This document shows positions 16,715 through 25,928 of a DNA stretch of 64,000 nucleotides, piece by piece. The stretch lies in assembly GCF_016219575.1 (NCBI RefSeq), contig NZ_JACRMG010000007.1, forward strand, positions 1 through 64,000, written 5' to 3'. Position 1 is the first letter of the stretch; the number at the start of each line of letters is the position of its first letter. Position numbers and translations under genes: made by a program. Source of the stretch: Bradyrhizobium sp. GTDB lineage: Bacteria > Pseudomonadota > Alphaproteobacteria > Rhizobiales > Xanthobacteraceae. The notes beneath the pieces are model-generated. The model saw only the letters and a list, made by a program, of their open reading frames with translations. It was not told where the DNA came from and did no database searches.

Positions 16715-18820
16715 CTAGCTGTTGCGCGCAGGCGCTGCGACCTTTTTGACCCAGACCTTGTTGTCGTGGAAGGGTGCACCGCCGATCGGCGCCACCACAT
16801 CCGCTCCTGTCAGCGTGTTGATGCCGCGGCCGCCGATATGGGACTTGTTGGGATGGATCGACTCGGCGATCAGGACGCCGCGGCGCAGGCCATCGAACAG
16901 TCTCGCCGTCAGCTTGGTTTCGCCGCGCGTGTTGCCAAGCGTCACGGCATCGCCATCGGCAATCGACAACGCCGCTGCATCGTCGGGATGGATCATCACG
17001 CTCGGGGCGCCTTCGCGGGCCTGCGAGCCCGGTGTCTCGTTGAAGCTGGTGTTGAGGTAGCTGCGCGATGGCGAGGTGGCGAGCCGGAACGGATGCTGTT
17101 CGTCCGCCTCCTCGATGACGGCCCAGTGGTCCGGCAGCACTGGCATCTGCTCCCAAGGGCCCTTGCCAGGAATACCGATGGGCGGATGCGCCCAATCGGC
17201 CTTGAAGTGGAACTTCTTGTCGGCATGCGCAAAGCCGTCGAGATAATGCGAGGTACGGAAATCCGGCTGGATGTCGCGCCAGAGGTCGGCCTCCAGGGTT
17301 GCGATGTCGCCATGGCCGCTTTTCTTCAGCGTGGCGTCGATCAACTCGCGTGGCGTCATCTGGAAGGCAGGATGCACCGCGTCGAGCCGCCTGCCGAGCC
17401 CCTGCAACACTTCGTGGTTGGTTCGACATTCGCCTGGCGGGTCGATCAGCTTGGGCCCGACGGAGATGTGCTGGTGACCGCCGCCGTAATAGAGATCGTC
17501 ATGCTCGAGGAACATGGTGGCCGGAAGCACGATGTCGGCCATCGCCGCCGTTTCGGTCATGAACTGCTCATGCACCGCGACGAACAGGTCTTCGCGCGCA
17601 AAGCCCTGGCGAACAAGGTTCTGCTCCGGCGCCACCGTCATCGGGTTGGTGTTCTGGATCAGCATCGCTTTGACCGGCCCCTTGCCCTGCAGCGCTTCAG
17701 CGTCGCCGGTAAGGATGCGTCCTATCCTGGATTGATCGAGCGCCCGCGTGGAGCGGTCGATGGCCTCGTGCGCCTCGATCATGGACTCGTTAAACTGCCA
17801 AATCGAATAGTTGTTGTGGAACGCGCCGCCGCCCTCATATTGCCAGGCGCCGGTCACCGCCGGAATGCACAGAGCGGCATGCATCTGCGCCGCGCCATTG
17901 CGGCTGCGGGTGAAGCCGTAGCCGAGACGGAAGAACGTGCGCCTGGTCTGGCCGACCGCGCGGGCAAACGCCTCGATCTCCCCCACCGGCACGCCTGAGA
18001 TCGCCGACGCCCACTCCGGCGTCCGTGTCTTCAGATGCGCTTCCAGCTCGTCGGGGCAATCGGCGTAGCGCGCCATGTAGTCGCGATCGGCAAAGCCTTC
18101 GCGAAACAGCACATGCATGACACCGCAAGCGAAGGCGCCGTCGGTGCCGGGTCGCAGGATGATCTTGATGTCAGCCTGCTTCATGGTGTCGTTGTTGTAG
18201 ATATCGATCGCCGCGATCTTCGCGCCGCGCTCCTTGCGCGCACGCATCGCGTGGGTCATGACATTGACCTGGGTGTTGACGGGGTTGGTGCCCCAGATCA
18301 CGACCAGGTCGGAGACACCCATCTCGCGGGGATCGACGCCGGCGATCTTGCCGGTGCCGACGGAGAATCCGCTGCGCGCGGTACTGACGCAGATCGTCGA
18401 GTAGAAACGGGAGTACTTCTTCACATGGGTGAGGCGATTGATGCCGTCGCGCATCACCAGACCCATGGTGCCTGCGTAATAGTACGGCCAGACCGACTCG
18501 GCGCCGAACTCGCGCTCCGCCTTCAAGAAGCGATCGGCAATCTCATCCAGCGCTTCATCCCAGGAGATGCGCGCGAACTGGCCGGAACCCTTTTGGCCGG
18601 TTCGGCGCATGGGATAGAGCAACCGGTCCGGATGATGGATGCGCTCGGCGTAGCGCGCGACCTTGGCGCAGACGACGCCCGCCGTATAGGTCTGGATTTT
18701 CGAGCCGCGGACCCGGCCGATGGAGCGGCCGTCGATCACCTCGACATCGAGCGCGCAGGCCGACGGGCAATCATGCGGACAGGTGGAATGGCGGATGTCG
18801 ATCTTGGCATGCTGGTTCAT
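16715..18820 (-). CDS. Molybdopterin oxidoreductase (DMSO reductase family, CISM)
   Basis: The 701-residue catalytic subunit starts with a 4Fe-4S motif STCPHDCPSAC and a fourth Cys in GVVCAK, then RISWDEALDEIADRF. Next come the cofactor-binding segments STARSGFSVGTG, VVIWGTNPVNTQ, QNTNPMTVAPEQ and TETAAMADIVLPATMFLEHDD, and a C-terminal beta-barrel domain. There is no Tat signal, so it works in the cytoplasm. The bis-MGD enzyme's substrate is unknown. I chose the ATG at 18820 (MNQHAK) over one 54 bases upstream because the extra residues look non-coding. It follows the SDR gene by 74 bp and may belong to the same catabolic operon. Confidence 0.9.
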   Translation of the reverse strand: MNQHAKIDIRHSTCPHDCPSACALDVEVIDGRSIGRVRGSKIQTYTAGVVCAKVARYAERIHHPDRLLYPMRRTGQKGSGQFARISWDEALDEIADRFLKAEREFGAESVWPYYYAGTMGLVMRDGINRLTHVKKYSRFYSTICVSTARSGFSVGTGKIAGVDPREMGVSDLVVIWGTNPVNTQVNVMTHAMRARKERGAKIAAIDIYNNDTMKQADIKIILRPGTDGAFACGVMHVLFREGFADRDYMARYADCPDELEAHLKTRTPEWASAISGVPVGEIEAFARAVGQTRRTFFRLGYGFTRSRNGAAQMHAALCIPAVTGAWQYEGGGAFHNNYSIWQFNESMIEAHEAIDRSTRALDQSRIGRILTGDAEALQGKGPVKAMLIQNTNPMTVAPEQNLVRQGFAREDLFVAVHEQFMTETAAMADIVLPATMFLEHDDLYYGGGHQHISVGPKLIDPPGECRTNHEVLQGLGRRLDAVHPAFQMTPRELIDATLKKSGHGDIATLEADLWRDIQPDFRTSHYLDGFAHADKKFHFKADWAHPPIGIPGKGPWEQMPVLPDHWAVIEEADEQHPFRLATSPSRSYLNTSFNETPGSQAREGAPSVMIHPDDAAALSIADGDAVTLGNTRGETKLTARLFDGLRRGVLIAESIHPNKSHIGGRGINTLTGADVVAPIGGAPFHDNKVWVKKVAAPARNS

Positions 18821-18894
18821 GGGACGAGAAGTAGCATCAAATCCTTGCGCAGCCGAGTGGGTCTTGCCGAGCAAATTGGCGCACAGCCTATGCG

Positions 18895-19647
18895 TCAGGC
18901 GCCGAAATAGGCCCCGCCATTGGCGTGGATCGCCTGCCCGTTGATGTAACGCGCGGCGGGACCGCAGAGGAAGCGTACCATGGCGGCGACGTCCTCAGGC
19001 CGCCCCTTTTCGCCGGTTAATGTATGGTGCGTCGCATGATGCGAGGGTTCCGGCTTGTCCTTGGGCCGCGGCGTGCCGATCAGGCCGGGAACGACGCAGT
19101 TTACGGTGATTCCATCGCCAGCCAGATCATGGGCAAGTGCGCGGGTGAAGCCGACGATGCCGGCCTTGGCTGTCACTACATGAGCCCGATTCGCCGCACC
19201 CGTATGCGCGCTCAGGCCGCCGATATTGACGATGGTGCCCGCGCCCGACTGGCGGAGCGCCGGAAGGCAGGCCTTCACGCAATGGAAGGCGCCATCGAGC
19301 GTCACGTCGAGGATCTCGCGCCAGCTCGCATAATCCATCTCGGCGAACGGCTTCTCACGACGCAGCGCGGCGTTGTTGACGAGGATGTCGATGCCGCCGA
19401 ATGTCCTGACGGCTTGACCGGCCATCGCCTGCACGGCCTTGGCATCGGCGACATCTCCGATATGGGCGGTTGCCCTGCCCCCGGACGATTCGATTTCGCG
19501 CACGACGGCTTCGGCTTCAGTCCGGTTGCTGCGCGCGTTCACCAGAACAGCCGCACCGCCTTCGGCCAGGGCCAGCGCGATGGCCCGCCCAATGTTGCGA
19601 CCCGCGCCGGTGACGATGGCAACCTTATCAGCGAGTTCCTGTGCCAT
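18895..19647 (-). CDS. SDR family protein lacking the usual catalytic Ser and Tyr
   Basis: The 250-residue Rossmann protein has the SDR cofactor loop (VTGAGRNIGRAIA), NNAALRRE in place of NNAG, and the C-terminal GLIGTPR and INGQAIHANGG signatures. At the active site the Lys of TAKAG is present, but the residue four before it, normally Tyr, is Val, and the Ser position 13 before that is Gly (NIGGLS). It may therefore not be a standard dehydrogenase. ATG at 19647 is preferred over GTG at 19653 because AGGTGG lies four bases upstream of it. It sits 6 bp downstream of the MmgE/PrpD gene. Confidence 0.88.
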   Translation of the reverse strand: MAQELADKVAIVTGAGRNIGRAIALALAEGGAAVLVNARSNRTEAEAVVREIESSGGRATAHIGDVADAKAVQAMAGQAVRTFGGIDILVNNAALRREKPFAEMDYASWREILDVTLDGAFHCVKACLPALRQSGAGTIVNIGGLSAHTGAANRAHVVTAKAGIVGFTRALAHDLAGDGITVNCVVPGLIGTPRPKDKPEPSHHATHHTLTGEKGRPEDVAAMVRFLCGPAARYINGQAIHANGGAYFGA

Positions 19648-19653
19648 GTCCAC

Positions 19654-21027
19654 CTACCCCCGCAACGACGTGAGATCGATGCGGCCGTTGTACAAAGCCG
19701 CCATCAGCCTCAATGCCGCTTCGCCACGCGCCTTGCTCCAGCCGCCGTGTTCGACGTTGAGCAAGAACTTGTCAATCACGTCTTGCCGCGTCAGCGGCTC
19801 TTGCGCGCCGCCGCGCAAGTGAGGCTGCCGCTCCTCGACCACGCTGCCGTCCTTCAGCGTCACTCGCATATGGCCGGTATAGTTGCTTGGATAGGGATTG
19901 TCCGGATCGATGACGAATTTCACTTTCGCGGCGAGCGCGAGCACGCGTGGATCGGCAATCGCGCTTTCGGTGAAGGCGCCGAGCCCGACGCCGCCACGGA
20001 CGAAGCCGGCCGCGAGCAGATAGGGCACGGCGAATTTGGCGGCATAGCCGTTGCGCGGGCGCTGCTTATCGGCGAGCGGCTCCCAGAGCCGGTGCACCGT
20101 GCCCTCCGCGACCTCGCAAACCACTTCCGCAACATCCTCGGCCTTGATGCCGCGCCCAGCCAGTCGCCGCGCGCAATCGATATAGGGCTGCGCCATGGTC
20201 CCACACGGATAGGGCTTGAAAGCAAGCGTATCGGTGACCCAACGCACGCCGAAATCGCCAACCAGCGCGTCGTAGTCGCCCTTTGTGGTGTGGGCGAAAC
20301 CTTGGAACAGCCCGTGCACGCCCTCGAACACTGTGCGCGGGCCGACGAAACCGCCCCGCGCCAGAAGCGCGGCACGAATGCCGGATTGCGCGGCCCAGCC
20401 GGCATGCAGTCGCTTGGTCCAGGCGCCCTCGGCGAGATATTCGATGATGCCGCCCGCCATGCTGCCGGCAATCCCAAGCGCATCGACGATTTGCTTTGCG
20501 TTGAGGCCAAGCGCAGCACCGACACCGGCTGCGGCGCCCATCGCGCCGAATACCGCGGTCGGATGAAAGCCGGCCTTGTGGACGGCCTTTGGCACGACAA
20601 GGCTCAATCGGCAAAGGACTTCAGTGCCAACCGCAATGCCAGTCAGTGCCATGCGACCATCGGGATTGTGCCGTTCGCAGGCCGCCAGTACCGCCGGCAC
20701 GATCACCGCGCCGGCGTGCACCGGACCACCCTCAAAGGTGTCGTCAAAATCCTCGCCATGCGCAGCGGTACCGTTGACGAAAGCGGCCCCGGAGGCGTTC
20801 AGCGTGCGCGCATGTCCAATCGCGGTGCACGGACCGTCGTCGTCGCAGCCCGCAAGGGCGCCCCGCACATAGTCCTCGTTGCGCGCGGTGACGCAGAGAC
20901 CGACCACGTCGACCAGAAGACTCTCGCATTTATGAGCGGTTACAGCCGGTAGTCCACCCGGCTGCAGCGCAGCAATCCTCGCCGCCAGCACTTCGGCGAT
21001 AGCCGTCTGAGGCAACATAGCCGGCAT
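19654..21027 (-). CDS. MmgE/PrpD family protein
   Basis: The 457-residue protein has the MmgE/PrpD pattern: FVNGTAAHGEDFDDTFEGGPVHAGAVIVPA near residue 100, then GIAVGTEVLCRL, GFHPTAVFGAMGAAAG, GSMAGGIIEYLAEGAWTKRLHAGWAAQSG and KPYPCGTM. The family includes 2-methylcitrate dehydratase and cis-aconitate decarboxylase-like lyases, so a dehydration or decarboxylation of a tricarboxylic acid is plausible. Start at 21027 overlaps the stop of the upstream binding-protein gene as TGATG, giving coupled translation. The neighbours (SDR, Mo oxidoreductase) suggest a degradation pathway for one imported organic compound. Confidence 0.92.
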   Translation of the reverse strand: MPAMLPQTAIAEVLAARIAALQPGGLPAVTAHKCESLLVDVVGLCVTARNEDYVRGALAGCDDDGPCTAIGHARTLNASGAAFVNGTAAHGEDFDDTFEGGPVHAGAVIVPAVLAACERHNPDGRMALTGIAVGTEVLCRLSLVVPKAVHKAGFHPTAVFGAMGAAAGVGAALGLNAKQIVDALGIAGSMAGGIIEYLAEGAWTKRLHAGWAAQSGIRAALLARGGFVGPRTVFEGVHGLFQGFAHTTKGDYDALVGDFGVRWVTDTLAFKPYPCGTMAQPYIDCARRLAGRGIKAEDVAEVVCEVAEGTVHRLWEPLADKQRPRNGYAAKFAVPYLLAAGFVRGGVGLGAFTESAIADPRVLALAAKVKFVIDPDNPYPSNYTGHMRVTLKDGSVVEERQPHLRGGAQEPLTRQDVIDKFLLNVEHGGWSKARGEAALRLMAALYNGRIDLTSLRG

Positions 21028-22094
21028 CAGACACGAAACAGTTTTGTGTAGCGCGCCTTGATCGCCTCTCCCTCTTTTTCCACCGCCGCGGCGTCGTCCT
21101 TCATGGTCTTGATCTCGGCGAGCGGCCTGCGGCCGGCTTTTTCCTTGGTCTGCGAATGCACCGAGCGCAGACCACCGACGTCGACAATAAGCTGCTGTGC
21201 CTCCCGGCTCAGGCTGAAGGCCTGGAACAGCCGTGCCGCGTTCGGGTGCGGCGCGGCCTTGAAGACGCCGTTCGGACCGATGATCAGCGGGGAGCCTTCG
21301 GTGGCATAGACCGGCTCGACGGGACGCCCCGCCTCCTTGATCTGGAAGATATTGTATTCGTTGCCGTCGGCCATCACGGCGCGCTCGCCAAGATCCAGCT
21401 TCTTCGGTGGATCGGCCGAAGACTGCACTTGCATCACATTCTGCTTGGCGAGTTGCTCGAAATAACTCCAACCGAGATCGCGCTGCATCTGGTAGGTCGC
21501 GGTCATGATCGTGCCGCTGTAGCCGGGATGCGCTTTGACAATCTTGCCCTTCCATTTGGGATCCAGCAGATCGGCAAAACTCTTCGGCGCGTCTTCCGCC
21601 TTAACCAGATTGGTGTTGTAGGCGATAATACTGAGCCAGACGCGGAAGCTCGCGAACTGGCCGTCGGGATCCTTGTGCTCGGCAGGATAAAACTTCGCGA
21701 CATCCTCGGGGACGTAGGGCGCCAGAATGCCGTCGCGTTTCCAGACGATGAAATGGGCGGCATCCGAGGAATTTACGATATCGACCGCATGTATCTTGCT
21801 GGCATATTCCTGGCCGATCCGCTGGAACACGCGTTCGGCCCCGGTTCGCTCAACCCGCACCGCGATCCCCGGATATTTGGCTTCGAATGCCTTGGCCAAC
21901 TTCTCCGCCACCGGCAAGTCGGTCGAGGTATAGTACATTACCTGACCTTCCTTTTTCGCAGCCTCGACCAGCGCCGGCGTAACCGCCTCCGCAGGTGGCG
22001 CTGCGGCAACTACCCGGGTTGAAAACACCGCGCCCGCCGCCAATGCTGCACCGCCCTTCAATACGCCGCGGCGCGAAATCGAAAGCTGTTTCAT
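21027..22094 (-). CDS. Tat-exported ABC-type solute-binding protein (family 1)
   Basis: The 355-residue protein begins with a twin-arginine signal (ISRRGVLKGGAALAAG) and resembles iron(III)- or spermidine/phosphonate-type binding proteins: MYYTSTDLPVAEKLAKAFEAKYP, VNSSDAAHF, AYNTNLVKAEDAPKSFADLL, KIVKAHPGYSGTIM. No permease or ATPase genes are linked, so it would have to use a transporter encoded elsewhere. It is the first gene of the leftward unit with the MmgE/PrpD protein, the SDR and probably the Mo oxidoreductase. It is divergent from the TctC-type gene across 144 bp. Confidence 0.9.
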   Translation of the reverse strand: MKQLSISRRGVLKGGAALAAGAVFSTRVVAAAPPAEAVTPALVEAAKKEGQVMYYTSTDLPVAEKLAKAFEAKYPGIAVRVERTGAERVFQRIGQEYASKIHAVDIVNSSDAAHFIVWKRDGILAPYVPEDVAKFYPAEHKDPDGQFASFRVWLSIIAYNTNLVKAEDAPKSFADLLDPKWKGKIVKAHPGYSGTIMTATYQMQRDLGWSYFEQLAKQNVMQVQSSADPPKKLDLGERAVMADGNEYNIFQIKEAGRPVEPVYATEGSPLIIGPNGVFKAAPHPNAARLFQAFSLSREAQQLIVDVGGLRSVHSQTKEKAGRRPLAEIKTMKDDAAAVEKEGEAIKARYTKLFRV

Positions 22095-22238
22095 CCCTGT
22101 TCCCCGCTCGTGAAAGGCGAAGTTGCATACACCGAAGCCTAACCCTTATTCCGAAGCGACGCCCTTAGTCTATCGTCGACAGCCTATTCGCACTGCAGAT
22201 AGATTGGCTACACAGGAAAGAACACCAGGGAGAGACGA

Positions 22239-23219
22239 ATGACCGGCTCAAGGTTCGTGCTGGCGCTGGCCGCAGCCCTGCTGACGACGCCGATGGCAGC
22301 GCCAGCATTGGCGCAGGATTATCCGGCGCGCCCCGTCAAGATAATCGTGCCCTTTGGCGCAGGCGGGCCGGCCGACGTCACCGCCCGCCAGCTCGGCAAC
22401 ATCCTGCAGGAGAATTTTGGCCAGCCATTTGTGGTCGAGAACCGTACGGGCGCCGGCGGCGTGATCGGCACGGTCGAGGCAGCAAAGTCGCTACCGGACG
22501 GCTACACGCTGTTGATGATGTCGAACACCCAGACTGCAAATGAATCGCTGCTGTCGCCGGCACAGCGCAAATATGAACTGATGCGCGACCTCGCGCCGAT
22601 TGCGCCGGCCAATTATTCCGACCTTGTGATCGTGGTACACCCGTCGGTGCAGGCAAAGACTCTGGCCGAATTCGTTGCGCTCGCCAAATCGCAGCCGGGC
22701 AAGCTGAACTATGCCTCGTCCGGCCAGGGCACGCCCTATCACATGGCCGGCGAGCTCTTCAAAGCGATGGCGGGAATCGACCTCGTGCACGTGCCCTATC
22801 GCAATAGCGGCGAGGCGCGAAGCGGCGTGATCGGCGGCCAGGTGCAGATGATGATCGACGCGGTGCCGGCGATGGCACCGAATGTCAACGAAAAGCAGGT
22901 GCTTGCCCTCGCTACGACCGGCAAGAAGCGCTCGACCGTCATGCCTGACGTGCCTACTGCCGATGCGGCCGGCGTCCCCGGATACGAGGCGACGATATGG
23001 CTCGGCCTGATGGCGCCGACGGGAACACCGAAGCCGATCATCGACAAGCTGAACGTCGCCGTGAATGCAGCAATCAAGCGGCCTGATATCGTGAAGCTGT
23101 GGACCGGTCAGGGTGCAGTGCCGATGTCAATGACACCGGAAGAGTTCGACAAGTTCCTGCGTGGCGACATCGTGAAGTGGGCGGACGTCGTCAAGAAATT
23201 CGCCGACAAGCCGCAGTAG
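22239..23219 (+). CDS. TctC/Bug-type periplasmic solute-binding protein
   Basis: The 326-residue protein has a Sec signal peptide ending in APALAQDYPARPV and the classical Bug loops: KIIVPFGAGGPADVTARQL, VVENRTGAGGVIGT, LNYASSGQGTPYHMAGELFKA and VPYRNSGEARSGVIGGQVQMMID. It would bind an aromatic or carboxylic acid in the periplasm. The next gene, the [2Fe-2S] subunit of a molybdenum hydroxylase, follows after 9 bp, so uptake and oxidation of the same compound are probably coupled. No tctAB lies next to it. Confidence 0.93.
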   Translation: MTGSRFVLALAAALLTTPMAAPALAQDYPARPVKIIVPFGAGGPADVTARQLGNILQENFGQPFVVENRTGAGGVIGTVEAAKSLPDGYTLLMMSNTQTANESLLSPAQRKYELMRDLAPIAPANYSDLVIVVHPSVQAKTLAEFVALAKSQPGKLNYASSGQGTPYHMAGELFKAMAGIDLVHVPYRNSGEARSGVIGGQVQMMIDAVPAMAPNVNEKQVLALATTGKKRSTVMPDVPTADAAGVPGYEATIWLGLMAPTGTPKPIIDKLNVAVNAAIKRPDIVKLWTGQGAVPMSMTPEEFDKFLRGDIVKWADVVKKFADKPQ

Positions 23220-23228
23220 GTTTTTTCG

Positions 23229-23699
23229 ATGCCGCAGATCCGCTTCCGGCTGAACGGCACCGAGACAGCCGTCGACGCCGATCCGGAGCGTTCGCTGCTG
23301 GATATTCTTCGAAGCGAGCTCGGCTTGACGGGACCGCATTTTGGCTGCGGCGCCGGCGAATGCGGGACTTGCAACGTCATCGTCGGAAATCGCGCCGTCA
23401 ATTCCTGCGACATGCCCCTGTGGTCCGCCGAGGGTAAAGACATCACTACACTGGAGGGTTTGGGCAGCGCAGAACGGCCGCATCCGCTGCAGCGCGCTTT
23501 CATCGCCGAGCAGGCGATGCAATGCGGCTACTGCATTTCCGGAATATTGATGAGCGCGGCAGCGCTGCTGCGGCAAAACCCATCGCCATCCGCCGACGAG
23601 GTGAAAGCAGCACTCGACCGCAACCTCTGCCGCTGCGGTTCGCACAACCGCATCGTGCGTGCTGTGCTGCGCGCGGCAAGAGAGATGTCCGCCGGATGA
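23229..23699 (+). CDS. [2Fe-2S] subunit of xanthine-dehydrogenase-family hydroxylase
   Basis: The 156-residue protein has the plant-ferredoxin-type cluster motif GCGAGECGTC followed by NSCDMPL, and the second-cluster motif QCGYCISG with NLCRCGSHNRIVRAV. This is the standard electron-transfer subunit of two-subunit molybdenum hydroxylases such as isoquinoline 1-oxidoreductase and nicotinate dehydrogenase. No FAD subunit gene is present, which agrees with that subfamily. Its TGA overlaps the start of the large subunit (ATGA). Confidence 0.94.
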   Translation: MPQIRFRLNGTETAVDADPERSLLDILRSELGLTGPHFGCGAGECGTCNVIVGNRAVNSCDMPLWSAEGKDITTLEGLGSAERPHPLQRAFIAEQAMQCGYCISGILMSAAALLRQNPSPSADEVKAALDRNLCRCGSHNRIVRAVLRAAREMSAG

Positions 23700-25822
23700 A
23701 CACACCCTCCCCGCCCAGGCTGCCGGTCAGCCTCGCAGCCAATCCGCGGCTTTCATCGTGGCTGAAAATTTCAGCAGACGGGTATGTCGCGGTATCGCCC
23801 GGCAAGGTCGAGATCGGCCAAGGCATCATCACCGCGTTGGCGCAGATCGCCGCCGACGAACTCGATGTCGACATTTCCCGCGTGCGCATGCAGCGCGCCT
23901 CAACCGCCTCAAGTCCCAATGAAGGCGTGACCTCGGGCAGCCTCTCGATCCAGCAATCCGGCCGCGCACTCCGGCATGTCTGCGCCGAAGTGCGGCGCAT
24001 CTTTCTGGCGAAAGCCTCCGATCGGCTGGGCACGAAAATCGATATGCTCGACATCCAAGACGGCACGATCAAGGGGCCGGGTAACGTCACCACGAGCTAT
24101 TGGGAGCTGGCTGAGGAAATCTCGCTGGATCGCGATGCAAGCGGCGATACGACGGCAAAGCCGGTGGCGCGGCGGTCGCTGGTCGGACGCTCCGTGGAGC
24201 GGATCGATATTCCGGGCAAGGTCTTTGCGCAGCCACGTTTCATTCAGGACTGCGCGCCGCCGGGCACGCTTCACGGACGCGTGCTGCGGCCGGAAATTTC
24301 GGGCGCGAAGCTGGGAGAGCTCAAGCAGGACAGCGCGTACGCTGTCGCAGGCATTGTCGCTATCGTGCGCGACGGCGGTTTTGCAGGCGTCATCTGCGAA
24401 ACCGAGCACGCAGCGGACGCTGCACTGAAGGCGCTACACGGGGGCGCGACCTGGGTGGGCGGCGAACCGCTCCCGGTGGAAAGCGACCTTGCGTCCTTCC
24501 TGAAATCGCAGCCGGCGGATTTGACCGTCATCGATACCCGGGGAGGCGCCGCTTACCCCGCGATATCACGCACAATCAGGCGGCAATTCTCGCGTCCCTA
24601 CATTGCCCACGCTTCAATCGCGCCTTCCTGCGCCCTGGCAAGATGGGACGGCGGCCGCATCCACGTCTGGACCCACAGTCAGGCGATCTATCTCCAGCGC
24701 ATCGATCTCGCGCGCGTCCTCGGGCTGCCCGTCGAAGACATCACCGTCGAGCACATGGAGGGCGCGGGTTGCTATGGACACAACGGCGCTGACGATGTCG
24801 CGCTCGATGCGGTCCTGCTGGCGCGTGCGACCCAAGGCCGTGCGGTCCGCGTGCAATGGTCACGCGCCGACGAGATGACCCATGCGCCGTTTGGCGCGGC
24901 AATGCTGGTCGAAATCGCGGCCGATCTCGATGCTCGCGGCGAGGTCGTCGGCTGGCGGCATTCGATCTGGGGCAACGGCCATACATCGCGCCCGGACGGC
25001 CTGGAGCCGCCCAAGCTTCTGGCAGCGACCGAACTGAAGGAGGCGTTTCCCCGCCTCGCAGCCGGCAACCAGCGCCAGCCGAGCGGAGGTGCCGACCGCA
25101 ATTCCGTCCCGCTGTATGATTTTCCGTCATGGCAGGTCGAATTCCACCGGCTCTTGGCCATGCCAATCCGGACCTCGGCGCTGCGGTCGCTCGGAGGGCA
25201 GTGCAACGTGTTCGCGATCGAATCCATCATCGACGAGATCGCCTGCGAACACAGCGAAGATCCCGCCGCATTCCGCCTGCGCCACTTGCGGGACGGGCGC
25301 GCGCGAGCGGTCATTGAGGCCGCAACGAAGCGCGCTACCTGGAAGTCGGAGAGGCAGCCCGGAATCGGCCATGGCCTCGGGTTCGCGCGCTACAAGAATA
25401 CGGGCGCCTATTGCGCCGTGGTGGCGGAGGTCGAAGCCATCGGTGAAGTTCGAGTGAAGAAGCTGACGCTGGCCGCAGATGTTGGCGAAGCCATCAATCC
25501 GGACGGCGTCCGGAACCAGCTCGAGGGTGGCGCCATTCAGGCGACCAGTTGGGCGCTCAAGGAGCAGGTGCGGTTTGACCGGCAGCGCATCACCAGCACG
25601 GGCTGGTCCAGCTACCCCATCATTCGCTTCAGCGAAATACCGGACATCGACATCGTCCTGATTCCGCGTCCGGACCAGGAGCCGCTTGGCGCTGGCGAGG
25701 CAGCGCTGGGGCCGGTCACCGCGGCTATTGGAAACGCCGTTTTCGACGCCCTCGGCGTGCGCATTCGTGATCTGCCGATCACCCGCGAAAGGCTGGTCGA
25801 CTTGCTCGAAAACGCGTCATGA
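23696..25822 (+). CDS. Molybdopterin-binding large subunit, isoquinoline 1-oxidoreductase type
   Basis: The 708-residue protein begins at the ATG overlapping the small-subunit stop. Motifs of the xanthine oxidase family are present: GKVEIGQGIITALAQIAADEL, the Mo-pterin loop EGAGCYGHNGADDVALDAVLLAR, RTSALRSLGGQCNVFAIES and a closing PLGAGEAALGPVTAAIGNAVFDALG containing the catalytic Glu (GAGE). It would hydroxylate an N-heterocycle or aldehyde, passing electrons to the [2Fe-2S] subunit and then probably a cytochrome. The N-terminal twin-Arg signal common in the IorB group is not visible here, so it is predicted cytoplasmic. Confidence 0.92.
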   Translation: MNTPSPPRLPVSLAANPRLSSWLKISADGYVAVSPGKVEIGQGIITALAQIAADELDVDISRVRMQRASTASSPNEGVTSGSLSIQQSGRALRHVCAEVRRIFLAKASDRLGTKIDMLDIQDGTIKGPGNVTTSYWELAEEISLDRDASGDTTAKPVARRSLVGRSVERIDIPGKVFAQPRFIQDCAPPGTLHGRVLRPEISGAKLGELKQDSAYAVAGIVAIVRDGGFAGVICETEHAADAALKALHGGATWVGGEPLPVESDLASFLKSQPADLTVIDTRGGAAYPAISRTIRRQFSRPYIAHASIAPSCALARWDGGRIHVWTHSQAIYLQRIDLARVLGLPVEDITVEHMEGAGCYGHNGADDVALDAVLLARATQGRAVRVQWSRADEMTHAPFGAAMLVEIAADLDARGEVVGWRHSIWGNGHTSRPDGLEPPKLLAATELKEAFPRLAAGNQRQPSGGADRNSVPLYDFPSWQVEFHRLLAMPIRTSALRSLGGQCNVFAIESIIDEIACEHSEDPAAFRLRHLRDGRARAVIEAATKRATWKSERQPGIGHGLGFARYKNTGAYCAVVAEVEAIGEVRVKKLTLAADVGEAINPDGVRNQLEGGAIQATSWALKEQVRFDRQRITSTGWSSYPIIRFSEIPDIDIVLIPRPDQEPLGAGEAALGPVTAAIGNAVFDALGVRIRDLPITRERLVDLLENAS

Positions 25823-25928
25823 GGCCCGAGAATGGGGTGATGCAGAAGGGCCACACCGGCCCCAAATCCGGCTCGCGAGGCTTTGACACCCCGGGATTCG
25901 AAACCTACCGTGGAAACAACGGCTGAGG

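Noticed and set aside
16554..17429. 291-codon minus frame opposite the GlcG-like gene and in the Mo-enzyme gene
   Set aside because: Mostly a shadow frame of the molybdopterin oxidoreductase; only its last 30 codons are meaningful, as an enoyl-CoA hydratase relic.
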